From the NCBI GenBank assembly GCA_015478945.1, contig JABUQX010060196.1:16413-80412 (forward strand): a stretch of 64,000 nt of DNA, in the 5' to 3' direction. Below, one piece after another: positions 49,401 to 60,516 of the stretch. A program made the translations under genes and the position numbers. Each line of letters opens with the position of its first letter. The first letter of the stretch is position 1. A model generated the notes under the pieces. The model did no database searches. It was not told the DNA's origin and saw only the letters and a program-made list of their open reading frames with translations. Origin of the DNA: Trachelipus rathkii. Lineage: Eukaryota > Arthropoda > Malacostraca > Isopoda > Trachelipodidae.

Positions 49401-50960
49401 AACATTCTCGTCGTAACCGTTGGTTTAAGTTTTGCATTTCAGGGACAAACTGCTCTGGGAGGAAATCAGACTAGGTTTTTAAACCGGTTTTGTTTCGTGA
49501 TTTGGAACGCGATTCAGGATCCGATTTCAACGGGAATTTGACTTGTGAGCCCATCATGCAGATTCTGGAAGGTTGAGACCTACCAGTTAACGAGGACGTA
49601 AGATGTGAAAAGGTCATACAGGTCGTATTATTATTAGTGTACGGACCGTTAATCCTTACGCTCAGGACCATGGACCTTTCCTAAAAATCTCCACTGCGCT
49701 GCCAGAATATAATGATCAAGGGATCACTCGAGATCTACCAAACGTGAGGTCCTTTAGAAACGATTAGATACATGAAATTCACAAGGACACGAACTATTCC
49801 CAGAAAAGCTGATTAACTGGCAAAAGTTCACAGATTTTTAAATTTAACTGGACATCATCGAACATTTTAAGAGAAAAAAGAAAATTATTAATTTTGGATT
49901 GGAAATTCAAGCCGAAAAAAAAGACATGTAAAACAAAAAGGCAAGTATCATCCCGATTCAACGCGTCATTGAATTAAGATAATATGAATTTAACCGAGAA
50001 TAATGTGACTTGTATATTATTATTACATAAAGAGAGAAAAATTAATATATTATGTAGGTACAGTAAATATTTCATGCGATAAGGCTTTAGAAATAGGTTA
50101 AATTAAAATGGAATTAGTGTTAGAGTAATTGACGAAATCATAAACTTAATATTTATTCATTTATATAATTTATGAGTATATGAACAAAAAAAGCTATCAT
50201 AAAGATGATGTGTATACTTACTTAAATAGACACTGTTATGTCTTTATTATCTAAGTTACAATGGGATCCTGGTAACCTCTCAGACGGACTCTTGAACTAT
50301 ATACCTCGGAAGATACATAAAATTACGAAAGTAATCGAGGCCTATATTACATGACAGAGCCGAATACTTGAAAAAAAAGATTAAACTAAGTTTATTTCGG
50401 ATTTTAGTGGAGTTTCAAAATGAAGGGATAAAACGTCAAGGCAGTATCAACTATATCTGCTATAAAAAAGTCTATATATATATATAATAAAAGAATATAT
50501 AATTATATATTATATAATGCAAGACGAATCTATTATACTATATATATAGTTAGACTATTCTTTCTTATACCCTTTCTCACTCACGATCTTATAAGCTGCT
50601 TATATACGATCTTATATATAATATACTGATGGATATCATGCGTATGTGTGTGGTCACACAGCAACAAAAATACATCGTGGACGTACTGTAATCGCTCCCC
50701 GTATTATCATGCAAGGAGTCACACTATAGTAAGTAAATATGTGCAACACTGGTACGTATTTAATAAAACAATCGTTATGAACAATAAAATATATAAGAGA
50801 GAAAGGGTCGCAGTGATTGACTTCTGTTGAACAACTCTTACTCCCCGCCCATAGAATAAATAGTACGAGGGGTTACTTATGGACAGAAAATAAAAACTTT
50901 GCATTATAGGGATTTGATGTTCAACATTATATAGACATTTACAATAAAAATAACCTCCAT
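43460..50960. repeat. Noisy reverse-complemented copy of ~22.05-27.6 kb
   Basis: Ordered anchors in reverse: CTTTATTTCGAGAATTTTTTAAGTTGTGAAC (44020) against 27100; degraded GA (44165-44340) against (TC)n 26889; AATGTTCCAC...TACGGTACTTCCCGTGC (44930-44995) against 26395-26455; TTGAGTTCTTGGCT (46860) against 25345; TAAGGGCGTAGCCTCGG (47986) against 24440; AGCAGGAAATGCCAGCGCAC (49091) against 23510; CAGACGGACTCTTG (50280) against 22445; and ACACAGCAACAAAAATACATCG (50655) against 22150. The copy is about 35% longer than its source through many small insertions. No gene is independently supported in it. Confidence 0.85.
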
Positions 50961-50989
50961 TCAGCTTTTTTATAATTCTGAAAGTAAAG

Positions 50990-51290
50990 GATTACCCCAA
51001 GGGGATAAAACGCAAAGATGGAGGATCGGGGTCTCTTCGGGCGCTTATCGGGGAGGGGCGAACGACAGGTTTGATATAGATCCCATGTTCCTTCCCCCCT
51101 CCGAGGGAGGGTCTCCGGACACGCCTCGCTCTTTGGTATTGGTATTTGGGTGTCGAGGGTGTTCCTCCGCCCCTCCCCTACGGGTGTTATTGGATGAACA
51201 CTGTCTGGCCCCTCTCCTGCTGCTACCCGAATCGGGTCAGTGATCTTACAAGAGCCCCCTATTTGCACCGTGGAAAATACCTATAACGAT
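50990..51290. repeat. GC-rich short interspersed repeat, copy 2 (inverted)
   Basis: Reverse-complemented and noisier relative of 14050-14262. Shared order: CCCCAAGGG, GGGGTCTC, CCTCCGAGGGAGGGTCTCCGGA, CTCTTTG and GTTCCTCCGCCCCTCCCCTA. It sits at the end of the large inverted copy and beside (TA)n. Confidence 0.6.
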
Positions 51291-51299
51291 AATAATACA

Positions 51300-51890
51300 T
51301 TATTATTAGTGTAATATATATATATATATATTATATAGTGATATTATATTATATTAATATATTAATATTAATATATATATATACATATATAGTTATATAT
51401 AATATAAACATATTAATATAGATATATTTATAATATTTATATTATATAGCTTTAGAATAATTCAATCTTTTTTGTTCAGTAACGTGAAAAATTAATCTAA
51501 CAGCTCCCAGTGCTCGGGGTATTTTAGAAGAGGTAGATTTATTTGTATTTGAGGGATCAATAGGGGGTATGTGCTAGATAAGGGGTATAAAGTAACAAAT
51601 TAAGAAAAGCAAAAACGAGCAATAATACTTTAGTCAAAGTGAGATATTATAATATTAGGATTAGAATAATGTAGCTAATAGTATGCAACATAAAATATAA
51701 TAACAATATAGATATTTATATATGATAATATAAGTTATATGTTATTCAAAATCATATAATGATAGATGATAATGAGATTTGAGAAACAACACGAATACTA
51801 ATATCCACAATGATATATTATGCTATAATTCCATGATAGAGGTTGAGACTAAAATTAATAAGGGTTTAAAATTTTTGTACTTTTAGGAAA
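51300..51890. other. Noisy (TA)n and AT-rich DNA
   Basis: TA repeats (51310-51450), then AT-rich DNA without a recognisable feature. Sequence quality appears to recover by about 51.9 kb. Confidence 0.5.
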
Positions 51891-51903
51891 ACAGAGCTGG
51901 CAG

Positions 51904-52107
51904 ATGTTACATAATACTGAGGCTTGTCCTCTGGTGAGTGATCTATTCCATTTGGGGCAGATAAAAGCTTTGTGGCTTGGATTTAATTCTATGTTGCCGG
52001 CTAATAGGAGGATTCAGGGCGCATACACTCTGTTTAAGCACCCCAAGTTCAAAAAGGTGGAGAATATAGATGGGAAAACTTTGACGGATAATTCTGAGCC
52101 CAGATGA
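51904..52107 (+). CDS. Unrecognised open frame (67 codons), possible exon or element fragment
   Basis: The frame starts MLHNTEACPLVSDLF and continues with balanced amino-acid composition (HLGQIKALWLGFN, RRIQGAYTLFKHPKFKKVE), unlike the repeat-derived frames around it. TTTTAG at about 51883-51888 just upstream resembles a splice acceptor and poly-pyrimidine context. No splice donor or partner exon was identified. No family was recognised. It may be a host exon, a retrocopy fragment or chance. Confidence 0.25.
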   Translation: MLHNTEACPLVSDLFHLGQIKALWLGFNSMLPANRRIQGAYTLFKHPKFKKVENIDGKTLTDNSEPR

Positions 52108-52294
52108 GATGCCTGGTGATGATCCCAAGGATTACACCTCCCATGAGAGGTGAGGAAGGGGGCAACCCTTTGGAGTATTGCTGATTTCTCCCACACTGTT
52201 CCTTGTGGATGGTGCAGGTTTATTTATGTCAACCCAGTTATCAACTAATGCAAAATATAGATCCTTAAGAAGATTAAAGTCATTTTATACTGTG

Positions 52295-52298
52295 TGTG

Positions 52299-52337
<39 letters not shown>

Positions 52338-52369
52338 TATATATATACATATGGTATATATAATTATAC

Positions 52370-52408
<39 letters not shown>

Positions 52409-52600
52409 CCGTATATATATAATATATATATATAATATATATTATATATATATATATATATAATATATAAATATATATATATATATAATACGCGTTATTA
52501 TATATATTATATAATATATATAATTATATATAATATATATATATTTTAAATATAATATATATAATATTATATATATATTATATAATATATATATAATATA
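52295..52600. repeat. (TA)n tract
   Basis: TA repeats with occasional TAAT breaks, ending exactly where the next element begins. Confidence 0.9.
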
Positions 52601-54327
52601 TACCGAAAAACGGGGTAATTCGGTCCATGTGGGGCAATTCGGACCACGTGGGCATTTCGGTCCGTGGCTCAAAATAGCCTAACGATGGTAAAATAATATC
52701 TTTAACGATGTAAAATAATTGTCTTTAATTTCTTAAGTATTAATTTTTTATGAAACCTTTAATTAAGTCCATTATTTTGTGATTTTTTTTCTTTTTCTGA
52801 GCACTATTAAAATCGGTAAATTTTAGGCTAATTGCTAAGAATCATACAGGTCAAAATAATTCTACTACATTATTGGTACCAAGATATAGTACTTATAAAT
52901 AGTTTATAACCTTAATGCAACGTTGGAGTCATTCAGGCAAGAGGTAAATATGTTTTTATTATAAAAATTGTAACATGGGGCAATTCGGTCCAGGTTTAAA
53001 ACTTTGCGTGGGCAATTCGGTCCCATTGAAATCTTCATTAATAATTTTTTAATACTCTTTTACAAAAAGATGTCCGAAATTATAATGTTTAAAATAATTT
53101 TTACACCTTTACAGAAGATAGGTAGGTAAAATTTTTCCACATAGGCCTAATTAACTTGTACAATTTTTTTAGCAATGGTTCCCACTAAAAGTAACACGGC
53201 AGGGATAACAAAGGGATACTTTGGCTGATGATGTTGCCAGACCCTTTAAGCAGTTTTCGTTCTTGCATTGGTTCTTACGAAACGTAATATGCCTAAACGC
53301 TCGAGTTTGCATTCGTTTTTGTTAAACAGCGTACAGTTCGTTTTTGGTCAAACAGCGCAAAAATCGTAAAAGAAACGCTCACCAAACGTAAAAGAATTTC
53401 CTTAATTCTGTGTAATATAAAAAAATAAAAAAGAATTGCAACCTACAGAATTTTTACATTACAGTTTCTTTTTTGTCAAAACAGCGCAAAATCGTAAAAA
53501 AATGTCACCAAAGTAAAGAATTTCCTTATTCTGTGTAATATAAAATTACAGAAATTAAGGAAATTCCTTACGGTTTGGTAAGCTTTTTTACGAATTTTGC
53601 GTTTGAAAAAACGAACGCAAACTCGCCCGAAACAATTTCTTTTTATTAAGGTTTTTTTTCTTCCTTATTTATTTCCACTTCATTAAATGAGTGGTGTAAT
53701 AACTGTGATGTTTAAAAAAAGAGACCTAAAACGCTTGACTTGCGTTCATTTTTGTCAACAGCATTTGCATTCGTTTTTTTGTCAAACATCGCAAATCGTA
53801 AAACGCTCACCAAACGTAAAGACTTTCCTTAATTTCTGTATAATACAGAATAAAAAGAATAGCAACTTACAGAATTAAAGGGAATTCCTTACGTTAGGCG
53901 AGCCTTTTTTTTACGATTTTGCAGTTGGACAAAAAATTTTACAAATTTTATTACGTTTTTTATTACTTTAGAACCCAATTTCTTAAAATAATATTGGGTT
54001 AAGTTCTATATTAAAAATGAAAAATGACTTATCATAGTTTATTAAATAAACACTTTAATTGAGGATTCTTAGGGATGTGGAAATTGGAGGTGGACCGAAT
54101 TGCCCCGCCCTCCAAAATCGTGGGGCCAATTCGGTCCACGTTACTTATCGCTTTAACATTAATCCTATATTACATATACCAATACAATTATACTAATTCT
54201 ACTCCCAAAGGATAACATTAACATATAAAAAAAAAAATTTCGAAAAAAAAAAAAAAAATAAAAAGTCTCATAAACCTTAGCATTTTGAGTACCCCTATTT
54301 TGGACCGAATTGCCCCGTTTTACGGTA
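52601..54327. mobile_element. TA-flanked 1.7-kb element with GGGGCAATTCGGTCC-type ends
   Basis: The left end TACCGAAAAACGGGGTAATTCGGTCCA (in two parts, TACCGAAAAACGGGG and AATTCGGTCC) is the inverse of the right end TGGACCGAATTGCCCCG, TTTTACGGTA. The motif GGGGCAATTCGG(T/A)CC is repeated subterminally (52632, 52978, 53010; inverted at about 54091, 54118 and 54299). Both sides are (TA)n, so TA is the likely target. No transposase was seen. It contains the hairpin modules at 53230-53945. Superfamily unknown. Confidence 0.75.
53230..53945. repeat. Array of inverted hairpin modules inside the 52.6-kb element
   Basis: The module CATTCGTTTTTGTCAAACAGCGCAAA, ATCGTAAAA, CGCTCACCAAACGTAAAGAATTTCCTTAATTCTGTGTAATA (given in pieces) occurs near 53320-53420, 53460-53545 and 53740-53850. 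It alternates with its reverse complement near 53550-53635 and 53865-53940 (AAATTCCTTACG...TTTTACGAATTTTGCGTTTG...AAAAAACGAACGCAAAC). Each direct/inverted pair can form a long hairpin. A diverged single unit lies at 19640-19800. Confidence 0.7.
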
Positions 54328-54420
54328 TATATATATATATATATTATATATATATATATAGTAATATATATATTATATATATATATTATATATATTATAT
54401 ATATATATTATATATATAAT
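54328..54420. repeat. (TA)n tract
   Basis: TA repeat immediately after the element's right end. Confidence 0.9.
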
Positions 54421-55100
54421 TAATTTATTTTTGCTTTAACTTTATCCAGATCTTAATTAAAAAATATTTGCTAAACGCAATTTACACAGTTTCTTTTATT
54501 AGTGATTATTTTAAAAGGGAAATTGTTTAAGCTTAAGATTCTCTTCTCAAGTCAAGGTAAGAAATATTTTATCTTGTATTTTTTTTTGGTAAATTATCGA
54601 TTAAAAAAAAGAGAGTTTATTTTCAAATCAATTTGTTACATTTAAAAACTTACTTCTGTTCTGACTTTGATTCCATCTTTTTTTATTGCTTCTATAATGG
54701 TAGCTCCTCAACCATAAAACATTTTGATAGAAGAATATAAAAGTAAGGAAAAGTATAAGGATTACGAACAATCAAACCTGTGCCAAAAAAGTTTCTTTGG
54801 TTTATATATTTAACAAGTTCTTTGATAGATTTTCTGTCATAGAATAAGGTATATTTGCTATTTTTTTGTTGCCATTTAAATTTTTTTTTTTTTAAATCTT
54901 TAAATCTACATTGCCCTATATTTTAATATTAGTTAAATCACCAACAATTAGTGTCTGTTACATTAAATTGAACATAAAATTATCAGCATATAATTTGTAT
55001 AAATATCATAACACTTTAGGTGACTATAATATGTTTTTATGATTATATTCAGCTCAGATATAATGAGAAGAAAATATTTTTCACACTAATCAAGGGTGTA
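54421..55100. other. AT-rich DNA, no feature recognised
   Basis: No coding or repeat signature was noticed apart from A/T runs (for example at 54880). It may include the 3' portion of the RT remnant that follows. Confidence 0.45.
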
Positions 55101-55700
55101 AAGGAGATGTAAGAATGCTGAATTAGGGATTGAAATGCTTAACCAACATTGAAACTTGATAAGAGTTCCTTTAGCATTTTGAAAATTAGCTCAATAAAGA
55201 TAATTTCTGCATATCTTCTCACAGTAGTATGAGTAACTCCTACATCCATATCTACTGTTTTCCGTGAGCAACATAACCAATAAAGCAGTTTATCTTGAAA
55301 CTTGATTACATGGAAGCTACAGTATGTTTTAAAAGAAGGTGATTTTGATCAGGCTGAAAATTCTTCGTAAGAGGTACCATAACTATGCAATGGTCTCCTC
55401 TGTGTTTGTATAGATTGCTTTTCTCACACTTCCTATATATTCTATAGGGTTGAGTATAATGTTAAATGCTATTAATGACCCTTTTCTCTCTAATGCAATT
55501 AATTGTTCTTTAATAAGATATGACATAATCATTTGGTGGAACTGGAAAAGAAATTTATGACCCCAGATGTGTGAGACTTACTCCATACAGGGACGAATGA
55601 CACCCCTATAAAGAGCAAACAACTGTATATACTTTATACCCTTTGGATGCTTTGAATTCATTTACAAATTTTTTAAAACATATTTCATTTTGAACTTTAA
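55100..55700 (-). pseudogene. C-terminal fragment of a Jockey-like RT
   Basis: On the minus strand at about 55570-55640 a frame reads QLFALYRGVIRPCME, a stop (TAA), then VSHIWG. This matches the RT tail phrase Q.F.LY.G.IRPCMEYCSHIWG, with one base changing Tyr to a stop. Upstream residues (KASKGY, about 55650-55670) fit the preceding helix. Downstream (55100-55560) the sequence is too diverged to follow with confidence. It is the third relative of the element at 15.3-17.5 kb and is clearly dead. Confidence 0.55.
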
Positions 55701-55796
55701 TGTACATGTTTCTCAACATAAATTATTTGAGCATTCTGTTTTTCACTTAAAACATTTAATTTTCATCAGATTTCAGATATTAATGTTTTATTGCAT

Positions 55797-55884
55797 TTAT
55801 ATATATATATATAATATATAATATATATATGATATATATTTATATATATATATATATATATATAGTATATATAATATATTATAT

Positions 55885-55932
<48 letters not shown>
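55797..55932. repeat. (TA)n microsatellite
   Basis: TA repeat with a few breaks. The Ile/Tyr-rich frames over it are artefacts. Confidence 0.95.
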
Positions 55933-55935
<3 letters not shown>

Positions 55936-56397
55936 GAAATTTGTTGTTCAAAATTCCATTTGGGAGCTGATTTATGAACCCCCCCCAAATTTGACACTTT
56001 TGCTGAACCCCCACCTTTTTCCAAATTTCATAACTTTGGTTCCATTTATGGTAGTGCCTTGTAACTTTCGCCATTGAGTAGAGAAATAGTTGGTACTAAA
56101 TTATTGCTTCTATGCATTTTTTTATTTTTTATTATTCATTTAATTAATTTAAAAAAGGTTATAGCCATTCAAAGTTTTTGGGAGGCTGGGGTGGGGGTGT
56201 TATGTTCAGTCATTTTCAAGATAATTTTTTTTATTGTTTTATGTACTTATTTTATTTACTTATTGTACTTATACTTTTCTGTTGTTATTTTTTATTTTTA
56301 TTCATTAATGTGTTAGCTTTTTTTTATATTTTGCAATTCATTTCAAGAAATGATACTTTGTAGTCATTATGCTCTTCACTATAATCCTTTAATAATC
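55933..56397. other. Unique DNA, no feature recognised
   Basis: Contains a C(7) run (55979-55985) and T-rich stretches. Hydrophobic frames here follow from T-richness. It probably includes 3' flanking DNA of the gene fragment on the minus strand that ends near 56398. Confidence 0.45.
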
Positions 56398-57881
56398 CTA
56401 TGTAGAGTTTACCGTCATATATACATCCAACATTATTCCAATTTGTGGAGCCTTAAGTGGGTCATTAGAAAGGCTTACAGTTACATTACATGTTATGCTT
56501 TGTTGCGAATCTGATGTGATGTAAGCATTAAACACATTCACATCAGTTGGAATGATTTTGTGAAAGCTATGAGTACCTGTAACTGTTTGAGTATTGGAAA
56601 ATCTGTTACGCAACTTTTTGGCTGTTGTGAGAATTGATTCTGTTGAGGTGAAGAACATTTTTACTCCAGTAATTTTGGTTCTTGAAAATTCAAATAGATC
56701 CCTTGGAGTAAGTATGTGCTTGCTGACAGTTCTTTGAAGCTTGCTTTATTTGCTGCTATTTTGATTACTGCACCAATGCCATCACATGCATTTTCCACAT
56801 GACTTGTGGCAAAAAAATTTCGTTCAGTCTTCAAGCTGAAATCTCTCTCAAGATATGTAATGCTACAGAAATTTTTAAGGTTTTTATATTGACCAATACA
56901 GCCATCAGAAAAGTAAAATATATTTTTTTTACAAATGGCATTATATCCTTCAATTCCTTTATTAGTGTTTTTTTGGAAGCAATACACCACAGTTGTATTG
57001 TGTGTAAGATAGTCTGATATGAAGCAGTAACTTTTATATTTTAACTCCACATCATCCTTATAATACATAACAATGGGGTGAAGTGTAGCTTGATCATTGA
57101 CCCAGTAAAATCCTTGTGCAACATCCTGCACAACAAATGTATAATTCTCACTAGTCACCAATAATGATAATTTTGTTTTGTGAAATACTCTCCTTTAATG
57201 ACTTGAGGTATTTGGTTTGTGATTTTGCAATGAAATGATGCTTTTTAATTTAGCAATACTATCTGAAATTAAATGTATAAAATCATCAATAGATGTTGAA
57301 TGACATTCTAAAGTTGACCTGTCAGTTGTTGTCCACTTGCTATATGTTATCATATCTCTACACTGTACCTCTTCCAGAGAAATAAGATAATCTACAACTC
57401 CTTTTTTACCAGAGCAATCTGTGCATTGCCCCAGCATGCATTTAGAGAATTCTGTATTGCATACAGCCTTTGTAAGCAGGGTTAATGTATCCAAATCTTC
57501 TTTTGCTATGGATCCAACCAGTAAGGTAGGATTTTGATGATGTGTGCATACACACTGAATGTGTGCCACAACTTTCAGCAATGATGCACTGCTTTGGCCT
57601 CAATTTAGCAAATGTTGAAAAGCCAATGCTTGTATGCTCTCTCTCTCTTTGTAAATTGCATAGATATCTTTCAAATTACTTAATATTAATCTTCTGGATT
57701 CAAGATAACTCATATTGTCTTCTGTTTGCAAGGATATGCAGTTACCCTTGCCAGGCATTGCTTTAGATATATCATCATCAAGGTAGAATTTTTTTACTTC
57801 CTCAACAACTGAAGATGTTAAAACTTTCCATCCCTTTTGAGCAGTGTGCAATTGTAAGTAATATTCCATACTGTTTTCTTA
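56398..57881 (-). pseudogene. Frameshifted transposase-like gene of an uncharacterised arthropod-type family
   Basis: Four consecutive minus-strand frames are collinear parts of one protein. They are WKVLTSSVVEEVKKFYLDDD..PGKG (57869-57600); a Cys/His-rich part with HIQCVCTHHQNP and CMLGQCTDCSG (57581-57195); ENYTFVVQDVAQGFYWVNDQATLHP, then IFYFSDGCIGQYKNLKNF and FFATSHVENACDGIGAVIK (57161-56661); and MFFTSTESI.TTAKKLRNRF (56658-56398). I recall similar proteins as unnamed, multi-copy arthropod predictions. The acidic residues in YFSDG and CDGIG could be part of an RNase H-like (DDE) core, but this is inference. Frame changes fall near 57595, 57550, 57180 and 56720, with few internal stops. 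It is therefore a young pseudogene, or a gene with sequencing indels. The N-terminus is not found upstream of 57881. Confidence 0.6.
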
Positions 57882-58195
57882 ACATTTGAGACTTTGTGAC
57901 CAGATACTTTGAACACTGAAAATTCTCATAAGTGTCTTCTATACCAAGAGGGCTTAAAGTTAAAATTTTTTATCCTATCATCATGAGAAATGTTGACCAG
58001 TGGATTTGAACTTATTTTTCAGCATTGACATTATCATCACATCTGAAATAGAAATAATGTTGATAGTCGATGAAAATTTGTGTATGAAAAAGTGAAATTA
58101 ATGAAGCATATTGATTTGAAGACTGCACTAAATGTACCTTTCCTTGGACAATGAAAACTCATGTCTTGAATACTAAAGGTTAATAAGAATTACAC
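57882..58195. other. Unique AT-rich DNA between two elements
   Basis: No feature was recognised. It may contain degraded N-terminal sequence of the gene on its left. Confidence 0.45.
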
Positions 58196-58217
58196 TTACT
58201 TTTTAGCTTTTATGGCA

Positions 58218-58490
58218 TCATTTACATTTTGACCTTTTGGTCATAGGAGAGGCCACACCCCACCCAGGTACCCCGCCAATGCATCCAGTTTCCTCTAGAG
58301 ATCCTCCAGGGATGTTAAAAATCCATGTTGTTCTGTGCTGAGAGTTAGTTAAACAGGAGAGAAAGAAGTGGGATGTGTACTCCGGAACCTGGTTACAGTT
58401 TTGACAGATGTTTGTGGTGGTTTGGTTAAGGTTGAATCTGTGTTTGTAGTATAGTAATTTAAGGTGGTGGCCACATCTTAGTTTTGCCAA
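58218..58490 (-). pseudogene. C-terminal Cys/His segment of the Jockey-like ORF2
   Basis: The frame reads AKLRCGHHLKLLYYKHRFN, ICQNCNQVPEYTSHFFLSC and GCIGGVPGWGVASPM. The spacing C-x2-C...H-x4-C matches the zinc-finger-like tail (CP.C...ET..HLF..CP) seen at the end of Jockey ORF2 proteins. It lies directly before the 3' end. Its function in the family is unclear, possibly nucleic-acid binding. Confidence 0.7.
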
Positions 58491-58799
58491 AGATGATTGA
58501 CTGGTTCTTGGTCGTGAGTTGAATTCTGGTGCTATTTCTGATGGGTGTTTGTTTAAAATGTTGTTTGGTGGTCTGCATCTTAAGTGGTTTTCTGCTAGTG
58601 GTGTGGATTTGTTTGGTGTATGTTGTGTTGTTTGGTGGAGGTGGAATGTTGTTCAGAATTTGTTTGTATATAGAGCTGGTGAAGATGGAGGTTGTTTGAG
58701 TCTCTGGTGGGTGGGATTAGAGAGTGCAATGTGGCATGAGTGTTGGGGTGTTCAGGTTTCGGAAAAGAATTGTGTGCCTATCATGTCCCGGTGTGTGTC

Positions 58800-59950
58800 A
58801 ATGGGTAGAATTTTGGTTTCTTCGTGTAGGTGTTGTGGTGTTGTTGATGTGCATCCTGTTATGATTCTTAGAGATTTGTTTTGTGTTGTTTGGAGTTTGT
58901 TTGTCCTTTTTATTCAGTAGTGGATGCCAGGTTGGAGAAGTGTAGTTTAGAGTCAGACGAATGTGTTTTTTGTATATGATGGTGGATGTTGGTTTATTGT
59001 TTGTGGTCTGTGAAAGCAATGGTTCTTATTATGTTCAGTTTCTTGTATGCAGATGAAATTATGTTGTCTGTGTGTTTTGTGAAGGTGAGATGCTTGTCAA
59101 GTGTTACTCCAAGGATTTTGGGAGTTTTGTTAAAGGGTATAGCAATGTGGTTTAGGTAGACTAGTGGGTGTGGCACCAAGTTGGTGGTCGGTGGTGATTA
59201 ATGTAATTGAAGATTTGTTTGGTTAGGCTGACATTCTGTTTTCTGTTAGCCATGTTTGAAGTTGGTTGATGTATTGTTGTGTCAGGTTTGTGGCTGTGTT
59301 TAGGTTCTGGTGTGTACTGGCTATGGTGATGTCATCTGCGTAGGTTGTTATGATTGTGTGATCTGTTTGTGGTAGATTGGCAGTAAATAGGTTGAATAGT
59401 GTGGGGGATAGTATTGTGCCTTGGGGTACTTCGTTGTTGATGTTTACTGTTCTGGATTTTGTGTTTGTTTGTATTTGTGCTGTTCGTCCTGATAGAAAGT
59501 TGGAAATCCATTTCTTTAGGTTAGTGGGGATGTTAGATTTTGTTATTTTGTGAATCAAGTTATGTTTGGGTACTGCATTGAATGGTTTGTTTATATCGAT
59601 TGCTATGATTATTGTTTTATGAGTTGGTTTAGAGTTTAGGCCATTGATTGTGGGTTCTGTAATGTTTGTGAGTGCAGTTGTAGTTGAGTGGTTTTATTTG
59701 AAACCATGTTGGAATTTGATGATGTGTGAAGTTATTTTTAGTATGTTTTTTTCTAGTTGTTTGCATAATGTTGATAATAGAGAGATGGGGTGATATGATG
59801 AAGCGTCTGAGGGGTCTTTTCCTGGTTTTAATTTGGGTAAAATGATAGCTTTTTTACAGATAGGGGGAATGAAGTTTAGGCTGATGGAGCTGTTATATGT
59901 TTGTGCTAATTGTGTTAAAGCTGTGTTCCCTAGGTGTTTGTTTGACATGT
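58800..59950 (-). pseudogene. Reverse transcriptase of the Jockey-like element
   Basis: RT blocks appear in order on the minus strand. IPPICKKAIILPKLKPGKDP, then SYHPISLLSTLCKQLEK and FQHGFK (59694-59880), match the N-terminal palm. FLSGRTAQIQ, NEVPQGTILSPTLFNLF and the catalytic TYADDITIAS (YADD codons at 59331-59342) are intact within 59223-59558. NKTPKILGVTLDKHLTFTKH (58994-59179) is the thumb segment. LTLNYTSPTWHPLLNKKDK (58798-59019) follows. The catalytic box is preserved, but three or four frameshifts (near 59690, 59200 and 59010) break the reading frame. It would carry out target-primed reverse transcription. Confidence 0.85.
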
Positions 59951-59973
59951 CTGGACCAGTTGCAGGTGAGTTT

Positions 59974-60400
59974 TTAAGTCTTTGTTATTTTTTCTAGGTC
60001 ATTTGTGGTTATTTCTATTGTTGGGTCGTGGTTGAGTTTTATTTTCTTGAGGGCTTTGATGATTTTCCTGTTTTGAGGGTGTGTGGGTTTTTTGACTGCT
60101 TTGCAAAGTGAGTTGGAACAGTGTTTGCGTGTTGTTTGTGTGTTTGGATTTTTGATGGATTTGATGGTTGAGTTTTTCAGTGTATTTATTGTTTTGCATA
60201 TTCTGGTGTTATTCGTGTGTTGGATGTTCTTGGTGTGAAAGGTTTGGAAGTTTTTTGAAGAATGTGTGTTTGTTAATTTTATGATTTGGGTGTTTAGGGC
60301 ATTAATCTGTGTTGTCATTTGGAGTGATGTGGGTGCTACTGTTCTGAGCAAGTTGCGTTGTTTGATTAGTTGTTCTATTTCAGGTGTTAGGGTTGGGTTT
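59974..60400 (-). pseudogene. Endonuclease-RT linker of the Jockey-like ORF2
   Basis: An open stretch of 125 codons (59974-60351), polar and Thr/Asn/Lys rich, with no catalytic motif. Position and composition fit the linker between endonuclease and palm in Jockey elements. KHCSNSLCKAVKKPTHPQNR has no known role. Confidence 0.6.
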
Positions 60401-60516
60401 TAAATGATTTTTTTTGTATCCTCTGGGGATGGCTTTGTTAGCTGCTTTAGTGAAATTTTGTACGGCTTTGTTGAGTGTTGATGTGTTAGTGATATTTAGG
60501 GGATGTATGTTGTTTT

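Noticed and set aside
41000..51000. A separate set of unique genes or repeats in the 41-51 kb region
   Set aside because: Ordered anchors show it is a degraded copy of 22-29 kb, so features there are not independent.
52601..54327. Host regulatory region with repeated GGGGCAATTCGGTCC sites
   Set aside because: Inverted ends at (TA)n borders fit a transposable element better than a promoter cluster.
58519..58920. 133-codon Cys/Trp/Val-rich plus-strand frame
   Set aside because: Antisense shadow of the Jockey-like ORF2, whose A/C-rich coding strand leaves the complement open.
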